Source: Pythium myriotylum (taxonomy: Eukaryota > Oomycota > Peronosporomycetes > Pythiales > Pythiaceae). From it: 64,000 nucleotides of DNA. The notes under the pieces were generated by a model. It made no database searches. It was not told where the DNA came from and worked only from the letters and a program-made list of their open reading frames with translations. Shown one piece after another: positions 9,441 to 20,948 of the stretch. Positions within the stretch are counted from its first letter, which is position 1. Every line of letters starts with the position of its first letter. Location: the NCBI GenBank assembly GCA_023091665.1, contig JALJCQ010000015.1:3516001-3580000 (forward strand), written 5' to 3'. Position numbers and translations under genes: made by a program.

Positions 9441-11853
9441 ATGGCGTCGGCGAGTGGGCGCCGCAAGCAGCTCCTGCTCCACGCGGATGCCGCGATCGCC
9501 GAGATCGAGCGCCTCACGCTGCAGCTGCGCGAGGGCGTCGCGCGGCTCGACGCCTCGGCGCGCCACGACCTCTCGCCCGACGCCGCCGCCGAGTGGTTCC
9601 GCATGGTGCGTCTCTTGCTCGTTCCTCTTCTCGTCTCATCTCTCCTAATTGACGGACCGCTTGTGTTTCGCTCGGCAGTACCTGCGGCTCGTGGACCTGT
9701 CGGTGGAGATCCGTCGCGGCGAGCTGCGCCACCGCTCGGCGCGCGCGCTGCGGTTCCCGTGTCTCCACGCGACGGGCCGCGCCGGCGCGCGCCACTCGGG
9801 GCTCAGCGTCGACGACGCCAACGCCATCTACCGCCAGCTCGAGGCCACGCCGGGCGTCAAAGAGGCGCAGCTCGAGGCGCTCTTCATGCGCACGGACGCG
9901 CTCGACCGCGACGGCGTCGGCGCGGCCGACGAGCTGCTGGCCGCGAGCCTCGCGCGCTTCCTGCGCACGCCCAGCGCCCACTACGCGCGGCTCGAAGTCA
10001 CGGGCAGCGACCCGCACCAGGAGCTCACGATCACGACCAACAACCACGCGCGCGGCGCCGCCACCAAAGTCACGCGCACGTGCTTCAGCGCCTCGAGCTG
10101 CCTCTGCCTGCCCGACGCGACGCCCTGGGTCGACTTTTCGCTCGCGCCGACGCCCGTGCCGACAGCGCCGCCGCCGTCGGCCTACAGCGTCGTGGGCGAC
10201 GACGACGATGCCGGCGAAGAAGAAGTCATCAGCGCCGTCGCGAGCCACGCGCTGGACGCCGAGATGGGGCTCGCCGAGCTCAAGCGGCAGTACGGCTTCG
10301 ACGCGCTCGGCGAGCAGGACGAGGACGCGACGCTGCTCAAGCGGAGACGAGTCGTCGTCGCCGCCGCTGCTGCGCGTCCGCCGCAGCCGCCGCGAGACAT
10401 CTACCGCCGCAAGTGCCAGGAACGCGGGCTCACGCGCAAGCGCAAGATCGAAGACCTGCTCGCCGTCAAGGCCGGCGCGCTCGAGCTCAACCTGTCGCAG
10501 TTCGGCTTCCACGCACCGCAAGACCTGCAGGACTTGCTGGACGTCGTGGTCGAGGCCCAGGTGCCCGTGCGGCTCGTGGACGTGACCAACAATTTCTTTG
10601 ACGCGCGGTCGTTCGAGATCTTCTGCGACTTGCTGCGGCTGCCATTACTGCGGCGCCACGTCGAGACGCTCAATCTACGCTGCATGGCGCTGCCGCAGCG
10701 ACCCGACTTTGCCGCGCTGCTGCGCATCCTCACAGACGCCGAAGGCGGCGAGCTCTCGGCACTGACAACACTCGATCTTTCGTACAACACGTTCTTCGAG
10801 GACGCTGTACTCAGCCTCAACGACCTGCTCAACGGCCTCTCCAAGCTCGAGACGCTCTCGCTCGAGTCGTGCTTCCCCAAGGCGCCCGACCCGGCCGTAG
10901 TCGAGGTCGCGGTTGTCAAGGATCTCGTGCGGTTGGCGCTCGTGACGTGCTGCGACCGGCTGCGTAGTCTCAACTTTGGCTCCAACTGGATGAGTTTCCC
11001 GCTGCTCAACTCGCTCTTCTCGGCCGAAAGCGCGCTACAGGAGCTCCAGATCGCGCAAATGACCTTCTTCTACTTTGACGCGCCCGACGCTGCGCCCATC
11101 TCGTGGAAATTCAGCTTCCAGCGCCAGCAGAGCATCACGCTGTCCGAGACGCGCAACTCGCGGTGCGAGTACCTGCCTTTCTTCCTCGATGCGCTAACGT
11201 ACTGCCTCAAGATGCGCATGAGCCAGCTCCAAAACCTAGATATCTGGATCGTTCCGCCGGCACATCGCAAAAGCGAGGAGCTCGTGCCCGAGCTGCAGCT
11301 CGACGACCGTGTCAACGGACTGCTCCAAGCGTTTGCCGAGTTCGGCGCGCTGAGATCCGTGCGTCTGCGGTATGATCTCAGCATCCACAACGTCAAGAGC
11401 CGCCTTGTGCTCGCGCAACTTTTCCGCGACGGGCTCAAGCACTGTGAGTCGCTTGACCTCGCGCTCAACGTGCCGCTCTCGCTCTCAGATCTCCGCGACC
11501 TGCTCGCTCGCCTCGACGCGCCGCAGCTGCGCACACTCAAGCTTTCAGTGCTACTGCTGCCGTTTGATAACTCGAATCCGGCGGCGCAGGGCGCCGAGTT
11601 CGGCCGCGTCTTCCGCTCGGCGATCGCGCACCTCCAGGAGCTCACGCTCGACTTCCGTGTCGAGCTCAAGAAGAGCAAGACGTTACTGCCCGACACACTC
11701 GTGCAAGAGATGGAAACGGCCTGGCGCTCGCTCGGCGAGCCCAAGGCTGGTAACCGCAGCGTCTCACTCGTCAAGCGCAAGCCCAAGCGAGACGGCATCC
11801 CGTTGCCACGCGACATGGTCACGTTCGCGTTCCTGTTCACGTCCTCGTCATAG
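9441..11853 (+). CDS. Leucine-rich-repeat protein (2 exons)
   Basis: Exons 9441-9605 and 9679-11853, intron of 73 bp (GTGCGT..GGCAG), phase 0, 779 residues. The first exon gives a helical N-terminus (AAIAEIERLTLQLREGVARL). Residues about 240-320 are acidic, then basic, with a SAP-like helix (CQERGLTRKRKIEDLLAVKAG). From about 345 on there are irregular leucine-rich repeats (LETLNLRCM, LTTLDLSYN, LETLSLESC, LRSLNFGSN, LQNLDIWIV), as in ribonuclease-inhibitor-like proteins. No kinase, membrane segment or signal peptide is present, so it is a cytosolic or nuclear adaptor by inference. It ends 61 bp from the converging CDC23 gene. Confidence 0.75.
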
Positions 11854-11914
11854 TATTAGCTTAATTGAACTCGACTCCCTCACGCCCCACGCGCTGTGTG
11901 TCTACCTCTATCGA

Positions 11915-13843
11915 TCAGAATCGTTCGAATGCCTGAGCTGATCTCTGCTGCTTCTCCTCATCCTCCATCTCGGTGATGAGCAGCCTGGCCTCGTCCCTCG
12001 ACGGTCCCGTCACGTCCTGTAATCGGTGGCAGAACACCCTCGCGTCGGCGAAGCGCCCTAATTGCTTGTAGTACTTGGCGAGGGCAAGCAGCGCCGTGGA
12101 CGATTGGTTCGAAGAAAGCGGAATGCTGTCTGGCGAAACATGGGCTACTGACAAGATGGCTGCTTCTTCGTCCGATCCGGCATTCCCATTGTGTCGTGGG
12201 ATCGACTCGAGGTCGCGGAGACCCAAGAAGAGTTGGTAGTACGCGGCAGACTTGTGCGACGCGTTGCTCGCGCCGTAAAGAAGGCCCAAATTGAAGGATG
12301 CGATGCTCTCGCGCTCGCCATTGTTCAAGGCGCGCTCAAAGCACGCGATAGCCTCCTCGTGCTTCTTGACCATCATGTAGCACGTGCCCATAGCGCTCCA
12401 CATCCGCGCGTCGTACGGGCGGATCGCGGAGGCCTTCTTGAAGTAGTAGAGGCTGTACAGGTACATTTGGAGGATTTCGTAGGCCTGGCCGAGCCCGTAC
12501 CACGCGCGGTAGTCGCGAGGGTTCACACTGAGCCCACGGCGATAGGCCTCGACGGCCGCGCTCGGGTTCTTCTTCTCGAGGAACTCGTGGCCGATGAGCG
12601 TCCAGGCCGAGAGGAACTTGGGGTCGAGCTTGAGCGCGCGTTGGAAGTAGACGATCGCGCGGTCGTGTTTGCCCTTGAGCGAGTAATAGTTGCCGATGAT
12701 ACAGCAGGTCTCGGGGCAGTACTTCTCGACCTGGATGGCGTGGTGCGCGAGCTTGCTGAGCTCGGCCTTGTCTTCCTTGACGAAGAGCACGTTCGAGTAG
12801 ATGTCCATCGAGTCGATACGGTGCGGGTCGGCGATCGCGAGTTGTTCAAACTGTTCCTGCGCGCGGTCAAAGTCGCGGTCGTGGTAGCTCACCATGGCTT
12901 GCTGCGCGAGCACGTACGTGCTGTGCGGGAAGAGCACGGCGACGTGCCTGAGCACCTGGTCCGCGGCTTCGAGCTGCTGCTGATCCAGCAGCACGTGGGC
13001 CTGGAAGAGATGGAACATCCACGGACACGCGTTCGAGAGCGTGACCTCTTCTTCCTACCACCACCACCGTCATTACGTCAGCACTCGCGTTCACGCAGTT
13101 CCATCACCAGCAATCCGACGTACGTTGGTCGTGAAGGGTGAGTTAGCCGCGAGCTCCATCCACGCCGACCAGTTCCACGGGAAGCGGCGGATCGACTCGA
13201 TGAGCACGGCGCGCGTCGTGAGTTCTCGACTCGGCTCTTCGCTCTTGGCCTCGGCTCGCCCCCACGGGTCGAGCTCGCTCTCTCTGTCGGTCGCGTCGTG
13301 GGCCAGCGTGCCCGTGACGGTCGTGTACCCGAGCCGCTGGAGCACGAGTGCAAAGAGGTACAGTCCAAAGCCGTCGAGCTGGCCGTCGCGGTGCGCGTCC
13401 AGCAGCGCGTCGTAGAGCGACTTGAGGTGCGGGTTCGTGCCTTCGCGCACTTGCGGCAGCTCGAGCGCCTTGCGCGACTCGGGCGGCGCCACGCTCGTCT
13501 GCAGATCTTTCTCGTCTTTGACTTTTTCGCCCGCGAGGAAAAGCGCGTAGAGCGAGAGGAAGCGCGTGGCCGCGCCCGGCTCAGGCGCTGCGCCGAGCAT
13601 GTGGTGCGCGCGCAGAAACTCGCCGCACTCGAGCGACGCGCGCGCCGCGTCGTAGCGGTCGTCGTCGTCGCGCGGGTCCCGCGGGTCGAGCTCCACGCGC
13701 TCGCTCGCGGCCTGCCGCGCGTCCTCGGGCACGCCGAGCAGCAGCTCCGACGCGAACTTGGTCGCCTGCTTGAGCCCGCGGCGCCGCAGCGCGCGCACGG
13801 CCGCGCGGAGCTGCGCCACGACGCTCTCGAGGTCGCCGGCCAT
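11915..13843 (-). CDS. CDC23: Anaphase-promoting complex subunit CDC23/APC8 (2 exons)
   Basis: A scaffold subunit of the APC/C ubiquitin ligase that drives mitotic exit. On the minus strand, exon 1 is 13843-13124 and exon 2 is 13045-11915, separated by a 78-bp intron (GTACGT..AGAG) in phase 0; the product has 616 residues. The N-terminal part carries the APC8-type helical region ending in WNWSAWMELA; exon 2 is a continuous row of tetratricopeptide repeats with the family hallmarks DSMDIYSNVLFV, CCIIGNYYSLKG, FLSAWTLIGHEF and DYRAWYGLGQAYEILQM. Length agrees with yeast and human homologues (about 590-630). No key segment seems missing. The gene is convergent with the LRR gene and has its own upstream region. 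Confidence 0.92.
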
Positions 13844-14658
13844 TTGTCGGGCGTGGGGTGGCTCGTCGGAAGGTCGGTTTGTGAGGAAAGGAACCGAAAG
13901 GTTCGTATTGCGAGGGAGTTTGAGAGGTGACGGGATCGTGTCTTTGGTTCGTGAGGTTCGTAAATGGAGGTGATGCTGCTGTACCCATCGGCTGGGGTCC
14001 TAGGCGATCTACCGACGAGATGGAGAACGCGACGACCACGCATGGCTTTTGATCATGCCCGCTACTGCTTCAAGCATTTGAAAGGACTTTGTCCTCTGGT
14101 GGGATCGTCGAGTCGGTTTGCGGTGTCCACGCATTTAGAGATCGAGAGCCGTGCTTGGGTTCTCAGGTTCGATAAAGATTTCCACCGTCGACATCGCTTG
14201 GAGATGCGTGTCCTTGCGAGCCACGCTGTCTGTGTAAAGACCAAGCTTGGGTCTCGTTCATCTTGTAGCAGAAGTCTTCAACATGTCCGATGTCGAGAGG
14301 CTGCGAGTCGAACTTCGGAAAGTGCTTGGGTTTTATGTACCTATGGACATTTGTTACTTGTCATCCCCGACATCATGTAAGCGCAATTGCAGTGGCTATG
14401 CCGTCCACTGCTAACGTCAGGAGCACACATTGTTTGATGCGAAATACTTGAAATCGTTCCTAGAGCACTAATACGGGAAGGACCCTTTCGCCCCACGACT
14501 CACCAGTCGCGTCGGTGATGGGCACGAACTGGCGACCATGGATCTTCTGAAGCGGCGCGAGACGTTCAGGGCTCTTCGTAGCTTCTTCAATAAACGATCT
14601 TCCCCCTTATGCTGGCACTGCAGTATCCACGGATAAAAGATTCACATTGACAAAATCG
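13844..14658. other. Intergenic stretch
   Basis: About 815 bp between the CDC23 start and the stop of the next minus-strand gene. It must hold the CDC23 promoter (from 13844 upward) and the 3' end of the J-domain gene. Nothing else is recognised. Confidence 0.4.
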
Positions 14659-16167
14659 TTAGACTCGGTCCTCGAAAGCCTCGTAGTCCGGTTCGAACCG
14701 CGCACCTTCATCGCCATTCGGGCTGTGGACGTCGTGCGCGTTGTTCTGCGCAGCCTCGTGCTCAGCCGCGATACTCCCGATACAACCAATCGCGCATAGA
14801 ATAATACAGAGCAGCAAGCCCACCTACAGCAAGAATATAAACTGTCAGCAAACTTGATCGTACATATCTTGCACGACGAGAAACCACCACGCACCATAAT
14901 AAACCATGGTAGCAGGATATAGATCGTCGAGAAAGAACCGTCCTCGAGTCGCGCAGCCAGGATAAAGTAGGGAGACGTGAAGATACCGATGAACAGAATC
15001 GTGCAGAACGCGTCCGTGAGGGGGCTCTTGCTCGGGCCGTCGTCTTCCTCGTGGACCGAGTCGCGTGTGTAGGCATCGTACGCCGGCTGCTGGTTCTGGT
15101 CGTTCGGCTTATCTTTGTTCTCCTGGAGCTTCGCACGCGTCTTAAAGTATCGCGTGACAGCGCCCAGCACGTAGTAGCCGACGTAGACCCACACAGGAAT
15201 GAACACGACCCACCAGCTCGCGCCGCCGAGCTTGTCGTCGATCTTTAGACCGAGCAACGCGCCCTGCACGAGTCGCGAGGCAATCAGCACGAGACTGACG
15301 ATCGTGGCGACCACGAGCTCGTTGCGCTGCCTCTGGATCGACTCGGTCACGGTCACGCCAGCTCCCTCGCTGTCTTTTGTGAGCAGACGGTAGCCCACGA
15401 CGCCGGCGACGATCGTTTCGACAAAGTTGAGCGCGTCGTAGACATAGTAGGGCAGCAGAACCTCGCGCACGCTCCAGTCAATGTCTCCGTTCAGGCGCAT
15501 GGCCACGAAGATCTGGAGCGCGAGCAGCAGCAGCGCCTTGAGGAACTTGTAGAGCTTGGCGAGCGCGGGCCGCTGCTCCTTGCGGTCCTCCGGGTCCATA
15601 CCCGCGTCGCTCGAGAGCACAACACAGCCGAGTCCGCAGTAGTAGATCGCGTCGACGATCCAGAGTGGGATGAAGACGACGATCCAGCTCCAGGAGATGG
15701 TCTTGTCCACGCGGAGACACCAAAAGACTACCAATTCAATTCCGGCACGCATGAGCACCACATCACTTCCACAAAAAAAAAAGCCAAGCACACGTACTGG
15801 GGATGATGAGGAAGAACGCAAAGAGCAGCGAGATGGCGAGCATGAGCAGGCACTTGCCCTTGGCGCCGATGGCGCCGAGCGAGGCAAAGAGCGCGGTCAT
15901 GAGCTCCTCGGGCCCCATGGACCCGTAGTTCTCCATGAGCTTGACGCCGTCTTCGCCCGCCGTGTCGTAGACCTCTCGCTTCTGCGGGTCGGCGAGCACG
16001 TCGTAGGCCTGCTTCATGCGTGTGAACTCGTCCTGCGCCTCGGGCGTGTTGCCGCGCTTGTCCGGGTGCAGCTGCAGCGCCTTCTTGCGGTACGCCTTCT
16101 TGAGCTGCTCGGGCGTCGCGTCGGGCGCCACGCCCAGCAGGTCGTAGTACGCCGTGCTCTTGACCAT
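14659..16167 (-). CDS. J-domain protein fused to TMEM185-like membrane protein (3 exons)
   Basis: Minus-strand exons 16167-15798, 15727-14895 and 14823-14659; introns of 70 and 71 bp with GT..AG ends; 455 residues. Residues 1-70 are a J domain with the Hsp70-stimulating HPD tripeptide (LQLHPDKRG). One hydrophobic helix follows, then residues about 118-420 are multi-pass with motifs typical of the TMEM185/Fragile-X-F family ([35 protein letters not shown]). Splicing into the third exon restores a last membrane segment ([16 protein letters not shown]) and an acidic tail, whereas reading on unspliced gives nonsense. The N-terminal J domain would face the cytosol and recruit Hsp70 to an ER or other membrane. 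The fusion is the unusual part; the function is unknown. Confidence 0.75.
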
Positions 16168-16842
16168 CGGGCAGCTTCCAAGTCGATCAGACCGAATGAC
16201 CTTCCTTACTCATCTTCCCCAAGGAAACCGAGCGAGTACCGTGGTGGATCCGATTAAGTACGAAAACCCAGGGGTTTTCCACCAATGGGAGAGAGTCGAG
16301 TGGACTGGATGGGGGCGCGAGACGTGCCGTAAACATGGGTGCACACGAGAGAAGTGAGGTGGACTACACTCGGGGTGTTTGGGGAAATAGTTAGGGCAAA
16401 TGGCTACCGGAGTCTTGCCCCTTGACTGGAGGGGGCGGGAAATAGTAGCGTCCGCTACAGAGACAGCTCGATGTGCACAAACTCACGTCGACGTGTACAG
16501 GTCGGAGAGACAAAAATACGAAAGCACGGCCAAAAACAAAATAGAGCGCAGCACTCCCATTGAAGGTTCAAACCAGCTTTTCACATGACCCAATTCCGGA
16601 ATCGACTGGGGGAGACCTCAAAGTTGAAAGGCGCGAGAACGAGCCAATCACTGATGCTCAAATTTTCACATCCAGGCAAAACGCCATTGGCTGAAAACTG
16701 GTGCTGTTATCTAATCAATGAAGAACAAACATTTAGAAATTTCAAATTCTTCGCGCGCAATTTGTCAGCTCTTGTTGATTGCGTCTGCAGCATCTTGGCA
16801 GCCACCACAAACACAACATTGCGCCTGCCGCGGCTCTCGCGT
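16168..16842. other. Gene-free stretch at the edge of the gene island
   Basis: Holds the promoter of the J-domain gene near 16168-16350. Beyond that I see no coding signal. Base composition turns AT-richer, marking the border to the repeat-rich part of the window. Confidence 0.4.
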
Positions 16843-17012
16843 TGTGTCCATCGCGCCAGCAACCGCCCTCACAGTTTGTGTCCATCGCGCTAGCCGCAGT
16901 TCTGCCGGATTGTGTCCATCACGCCAGCCGCAGTCCTCGCAGTTTGTGTCCATTTCACCAGCCGTAGTTTCCCCAGATTGTGTCCATCGCGCAATCAACG
17001 GCACTCTTCCAT
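16843..17012. repeat. 34-bp minisatellite, five units
   Basis: The motif TGTGTCCAT recurs at 16843, 16877, 16911, 16945 and 16979, exactly 34 bp apart each time. The following bases (CGCGCCAGCCGCAGT and variants) are also repeated with substitutions. A degenerate related copy follows at about 17037-17060. The period is not a multiple of three, so it is not a coding repeat. Confidence 0.85.
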
Positions 17013-17091
17013 TGGGTAGCAACCGAACTCCTCCATTGAGTCCATCACACCAGCCGCAGGCAGTGGTTGAGCGCGTCTACATTGCTCAAAT

Positions 17092-17285
17092 ATGCCAGTG
17101 GCTTGCCAACTGCCAGAACATCTTTCCTGCCGTAAAGAACGGTGTTCCGCGTGTGGTGGCTGCAAACTCTGCCCGTTACGGACATTCAAATGCGAAAAGA
17201 ATCATATCGGCAGCGTGAACGCAGCCAAGAAATCGTCCGCAAACAAGAGAAAGCGCAGGAAGAGTGGTGGAACACCGGAGAGAGG
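17092..17285 (+). CDS. Possible exon with Cys-rich motif
   Basis: A short open stretch encodes a cluster C-x5-C-x2-C-x2-C-x2-C followed by a basic tail (NKRKRRKSGG), and ends at a perfect donor (GAGAG then GTGAGT at 17286). A plausible acceptor lies near 17356. The next exon cannot be followed far. It could be the zinc-binding part of a decayed mobile-element gene; low confidence. Confidence 0.2.
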
Positions 17286-17430
17286 TGAGTCAGATTTACA
17301 CTACTGTGCTGCTGTTTCAGTATTGGTGCCATAGTTGATATGATTATTGCTTTTAGATGCTGCGCGAACATTGCTTCTGCACAAAAATGCGGTGTATCGC
17401 CTCGCAACTTGCCGACGAGGGAGGCAATGA

Positions 17431-17871
17431 TCATGTGTTGCCTGCAGTACAAAAGATCCCTTCGTCCTTCTTCAACCGTACATAGCTGAGTCGCGTCTCC
17501 ATTGGCATCCCCGACTTGAGCTTCTTGAAATCTGCTCGCCTCGACGTAAAAGCAAACTCACCCAATTGTGTTGTCGAATCGTTTGCCCCCACCAAAGATG
17601 ATAGCAAGTCACGAAATCGCCGATGGGTGAGGGATTCGGACATGATCGCCATTACGAATCTTCTTGTGTCTCCTGTACCCGTTACCGCCAGGCTGGTCAT
17701 GTTGTTGACCAAGCTGTCTACCTGTGCTATCGTTGTGGAGCTGCCTTGTGAGACACTAAGCTTTTCGACGATTCCTGAGGATTTTTTTTCGCCCAGGTGT
17801 TCATTTTCCCACTCGGACACTTCCATAATCAGTCCCACAAGTTGCTGGAGGATCGTTGTCGCACCTTCCAT
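17431..17871 (-). CDS. Hypothetical protein, helical
   Basis: 146 residues, mostly predicted helical with heptad-like segments (TILQQLVGLIMEVSEWENEH; VDSLVNNMTSLAV). No known domain. A frame of similar length exists on the opposite strand (17516-18085), so coding strand is uncertain. Its position between a minisatellite and a retrotransposon suggests a fragment of mobile-element origin rather than a housekeeping gene. Confidence 0.25.
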   Translation of the reverse strand: MEGATTILQQLVGLIMEVSEWENEHLGEKKSSGIVEKLSVSQGSSTTIAQVDSLVNNMTSLAVTGTGDTRRFVMAIMSESLTHRRFRDLLSSLVGANDSTTQLGEFAFTSRRADFKKLKSGMPMETRLSYVRLKKDEGIFCTAGNT

Positions 17872-19123
17872 AAGGTTGACAAGCGATGAATGCCCTGACG
17901 TTCATCCAGAATATGTGGTGATGTGGATTGAAGGAGAGAGGCCGCGGTCTCTCACCACCGTCTACCCCGTGGATCCGACGGTTAAACCGTCCCGCAGGAG
18001 CTCGGTTGGGGATCCAGAGGCCCCTAAGGTCCCTCATTGTGGGTCCCGAGTCTCAGAAGGAAAGGCGAAGTTTAAGCTAGACTAGACTAATTAGGCTAAT
18101 ATGTAGGGTACAGGTAGTAGGCGTAGGGTAGGTGCTGGATCTCGTGTCTCAGGTTCTGATTTGGTGTGGAACACCCGGATCCGGGGGGTTAAAACCGGAT
18201 TTATGTGGACCACATAAGTTGGGTCCGGACACGTGTCTGGCCGATAACAAACAAGTTGCGATTTCCCCCCCTCAAGCTCAAGTCCCCGGGCCAAGCGGCG
18301 AACAAGAGGGAAGGTCAGAGGCACGCGTCAGCTGCGGTCAAGGTCAGGAGAACCCAGCGCCCCCCGCCTCGTGCAGCTTCAACCCCCAAGTCCCGTGGGT
18401 GGCAAGCAGCCCACGTTAAAGTTCCAGTGTCCCGAGACACTGTGGGAAGGTCAAGGTCGTTTTCAAGGTCGGATCCAAGCCTCGCGGCGCGGATCCCGTG
18501 TCAAGTCCTGCCGGTCGCGCTACGCACCGGATCCAGGCCACGCCGCGCGTGTAACCGTTGCGGCGCGTCTCTTCCGCTCAAGGCTCAACGGATCTTGTCT
18601 TCTCCGCGCTTGCAACGCGGGATCTCGAGTCCACGGTCCCAGAACGGGTACAAGACCAAAGAACTGGGGCGTTTGTATTCAGGGTGCGGTTGTTACCGAA
18701 TCCTGCACAGACGCTGACGTGGGAAGCGCCCAGCAAGAGTAATTTTGCTGCCCGCTACACCACAAATAACTGCGACTTATCGTGGCGAAACGGTCACGTT
18801 GTGTCGAGAATGATTGGGACGGTTAAAGTGGAGTTGCCTCGCCTAAAGCGCCACCTCATCATGGAGTTTCTCTTCGGCGAGTACGCTCGTTGGGGTCGCG
18901 ATCAGGCCCTTGACACAATAGGCCGACATGAATTCTATTCGCTGCTACGTCTTATTACCGCAGTAATCCCTTGGACCCACCGATCTGTGGATGACATCGA
19001 TGCTGACACTCCAGAGAACTTGTCGTAGACGTAACCACATGCATGTAGGAAGCTCCAACTTCATTTTTGTGCCGTTTGTCACCTTCTTCATACCACTCGG
19101 ATAACTCTTCTCGAAACTCCACG
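17872..19123. other. Repeat-rich flank of element C
   Basis: No convincing gene. A short plus-strand stretch at about 18830-19026 looks protein-like (LPRLKRHLIMEFLFGEYARW..) but has no start or recognised family; it may be a piece of an older transposon. The bases just before the LTR of element C are CCACG. Confidence 0.3.
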
Positions 19124-19459
19124 TGTAACGAGGCTGCCCCCGTTACGTTACGTACACTGTGGAGCAGTGTAGGAAGCGCGCAACACAGAGACTTGTGTTG
19201 AATCAGGCAAATGGGAAACTGAATTTTTGGATTAGGAAACCTAGAAAAACCTACTCTTTGTATATAAAACCTCGCAGATCCGCCCTCGGATTTCTGCCAT
19301 CCACTCAATCACAAGACCCTAGCGTGATTGGTGGGAAATCGGGATAATATCGTAGGATATTATCCAATCAGGAGACATCGCAACCAGATGGGTTCACGAT
19401 GTTCCTATCGGACACCATTGACATGGGTCAGTACCATGTAACGGGCACACCCCGTTACA
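19124..19459 (-). repeat. Element C 3' LTR
   Basis: 336 bp bounded by the inverted ends TGTAAC and GTTACA, matching 54433-54768. It carries several perfect inverted repeats and a TATATAAAA at 19261-19269 reading rightward, that is, toward the antisense frame of the element rather than toward gag-pol. Confidence 0.85.
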
Positions 19460-19817
19460 TCACCCTCCCCTCAAGACGAAAGTCGCATTGAACGACTTGC
19501 GACAGGGAGCACTTGTTGGTCAGTTGGTCCAACGGCGAGTCGCGAGCCGCGGCGTTGATCGTCACCGATCAACGCCTTCAATGTCGCGGTCCATTCGGAG
19601 AATGGACGCGAAGAAGACCATCAGCGCCGCCGACTACCGCGCTGCAATGGCAGTGCGCGCCATGAGCTCAGGCGAGCGAGGATGCCGCTGCGCGCACTAG
19701 CGCAGCGGTCGAAGACAACTCGACGGCCGGCGAGGGCGCCACCTCGACCGAGCCACTTGAAGACACCGCGAACAATGACGGTGGTCATCCACCGTCGTCC
19801 AAGACGACTGAAGACCC
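19460..19817 (-). other. Element C, 3' internal piece left of insertion B
   Basis: Starts with a polypurine tract when read on the minus strand (complement of 19460-19472, GAGGGGAGGGTGA), next to the 3' LTR. The rest has no open frame of note but shows strong hairpins, for example 19551-19576 (11-bp stem, 4-base loop) and 19589-19607 (8-bp stem, 3-base loop). It would be the leader of the antisense transcript. Confidence 0.6.
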
Positions 19818-20946
19818 TGTAATAAAGTGCCCGCGTCTTTTGCAGCCTGGCCAGGCCCCAGGAGCTGGCACAGAGCTGGATCAGTAGCTAGGAAATTAAA
19901 TGACAAGAGTTAGTAGGTGGCAGTAGCCTGGTACACTGTACCAGCTACTCACCCACCTTTCCAGTCTGGCACAGTGTGCCAGGAGCTGGGTTCATCCACT
20001 GGACCTTCCCAGTGGGTGATTTTCTGTCTGGTTTGAGCTGGCTTCCTCCGGATGTTGACCAGATTCATCCATTCCGGAAACTGGTTTTTACCGGTTTTCC
20101 CAGTTCGGATTGTGCAATTTCCAGTTAGACCACACAGAGTAGGGTTCCTATCAGATCTGGTAGTTAAGTAGGTAGGGTTCAGGGAGCCAGTTCCTGGCTC
20201 CCCTTAGGGTTTTACCCTGTATTCAAAAGACTTCGCTTTTTGCTCTCAACTCCCCAAGTCTCCTCCGTCGAACCGCGGGAGGACCCAGCGTCTACGCCAC
20301 AAGGTAAGCCTGCGTGTGTTGGATTTGCCCTAGTGGACTGTGTGCGCGTGTGTCTGGCTGCTGGTGCGTGGGTATTGGTGTGTTTGCGAGTGAGGAGAGG
20401 AGCCAACCCCCTTTCCAGCCCTTGAGGCACCTGCAAAGGGTACTAGTCTGTACTAGAGACCTGGAGCACTCCATATTCTTGCGTATTCTTGTGTTGCGAT
20501 AGCTGGGAACTGGTCGTAGTTCCCCAGTTAAAGTAATACACTTCATTTGGTTGAGAGAGAGTTTCCCAGATCCCAGAGGGGATTCCCAGTGTCCTGGCGG
20601 ATCGAGGTTGTCCTCCGTCCCAGGCGAGACCCAGCGGATCGAAGTTAGTCTTCCGTCCTGGGTCTAAGTGTGTCGTTTGTATTTGTGTATTAAAAGACTG
20701 GTCCTCATCGTTACCTAGAGCTGGTTGAGCCATCTTGGGTTGGTGGAATACTCCAAGTGGACGTATTTCCCCATACTTCAAAGCTCAAAAGAACCGGTCA
20801 AGGGATACATAACGTGAGGTACGAAGCCAGAACTTGGGTTTTCACAACGGGCCCAAGTTCGCCTGCGTGTATTCCCCATATACACGCTAGGTCTATACCC
20901 TTTTCCAGCTCCAGGAGCTAGCGAAAAGGCAGCGCACTTCATCACA
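19818..20946 (+). repeat. Element B 5' LTR
   Basis: 1129 bp, matched by 31179-32297. The last 180 bp share blocks with the LTR of element A (ACGTGAGGTACGAAGCCAGA; GGTCTATACCC; the CCTTTTC..GAAAAGG stem), whereas the upstream part is different. Confidence 0.9.
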
Positions 20947-20948
20947 AC

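Noticed and set aside
9514..10521. 335-residue minus-strand frame inside the LRR gene
   Set aside because: Antisense shadow; the plus-strand frame with intron gives a coherent repeat protein.
12191..13141. 316-residue plus-strand frame opposite CDC23
   Set aside because: No start context or domain; CDC23 on the minus strand is certain.
16843..17012. CRISPR array
   Set aside because: Period of 34 bp with no distinct spacers; the whole unit is repeated, and the DNA is eukaryotic.
20212..20781. Short frames in the LTR of element B, repeated at 31563-32132
   Set aside because: They are identical only because the LTRs are duplicated; no domain or signal.
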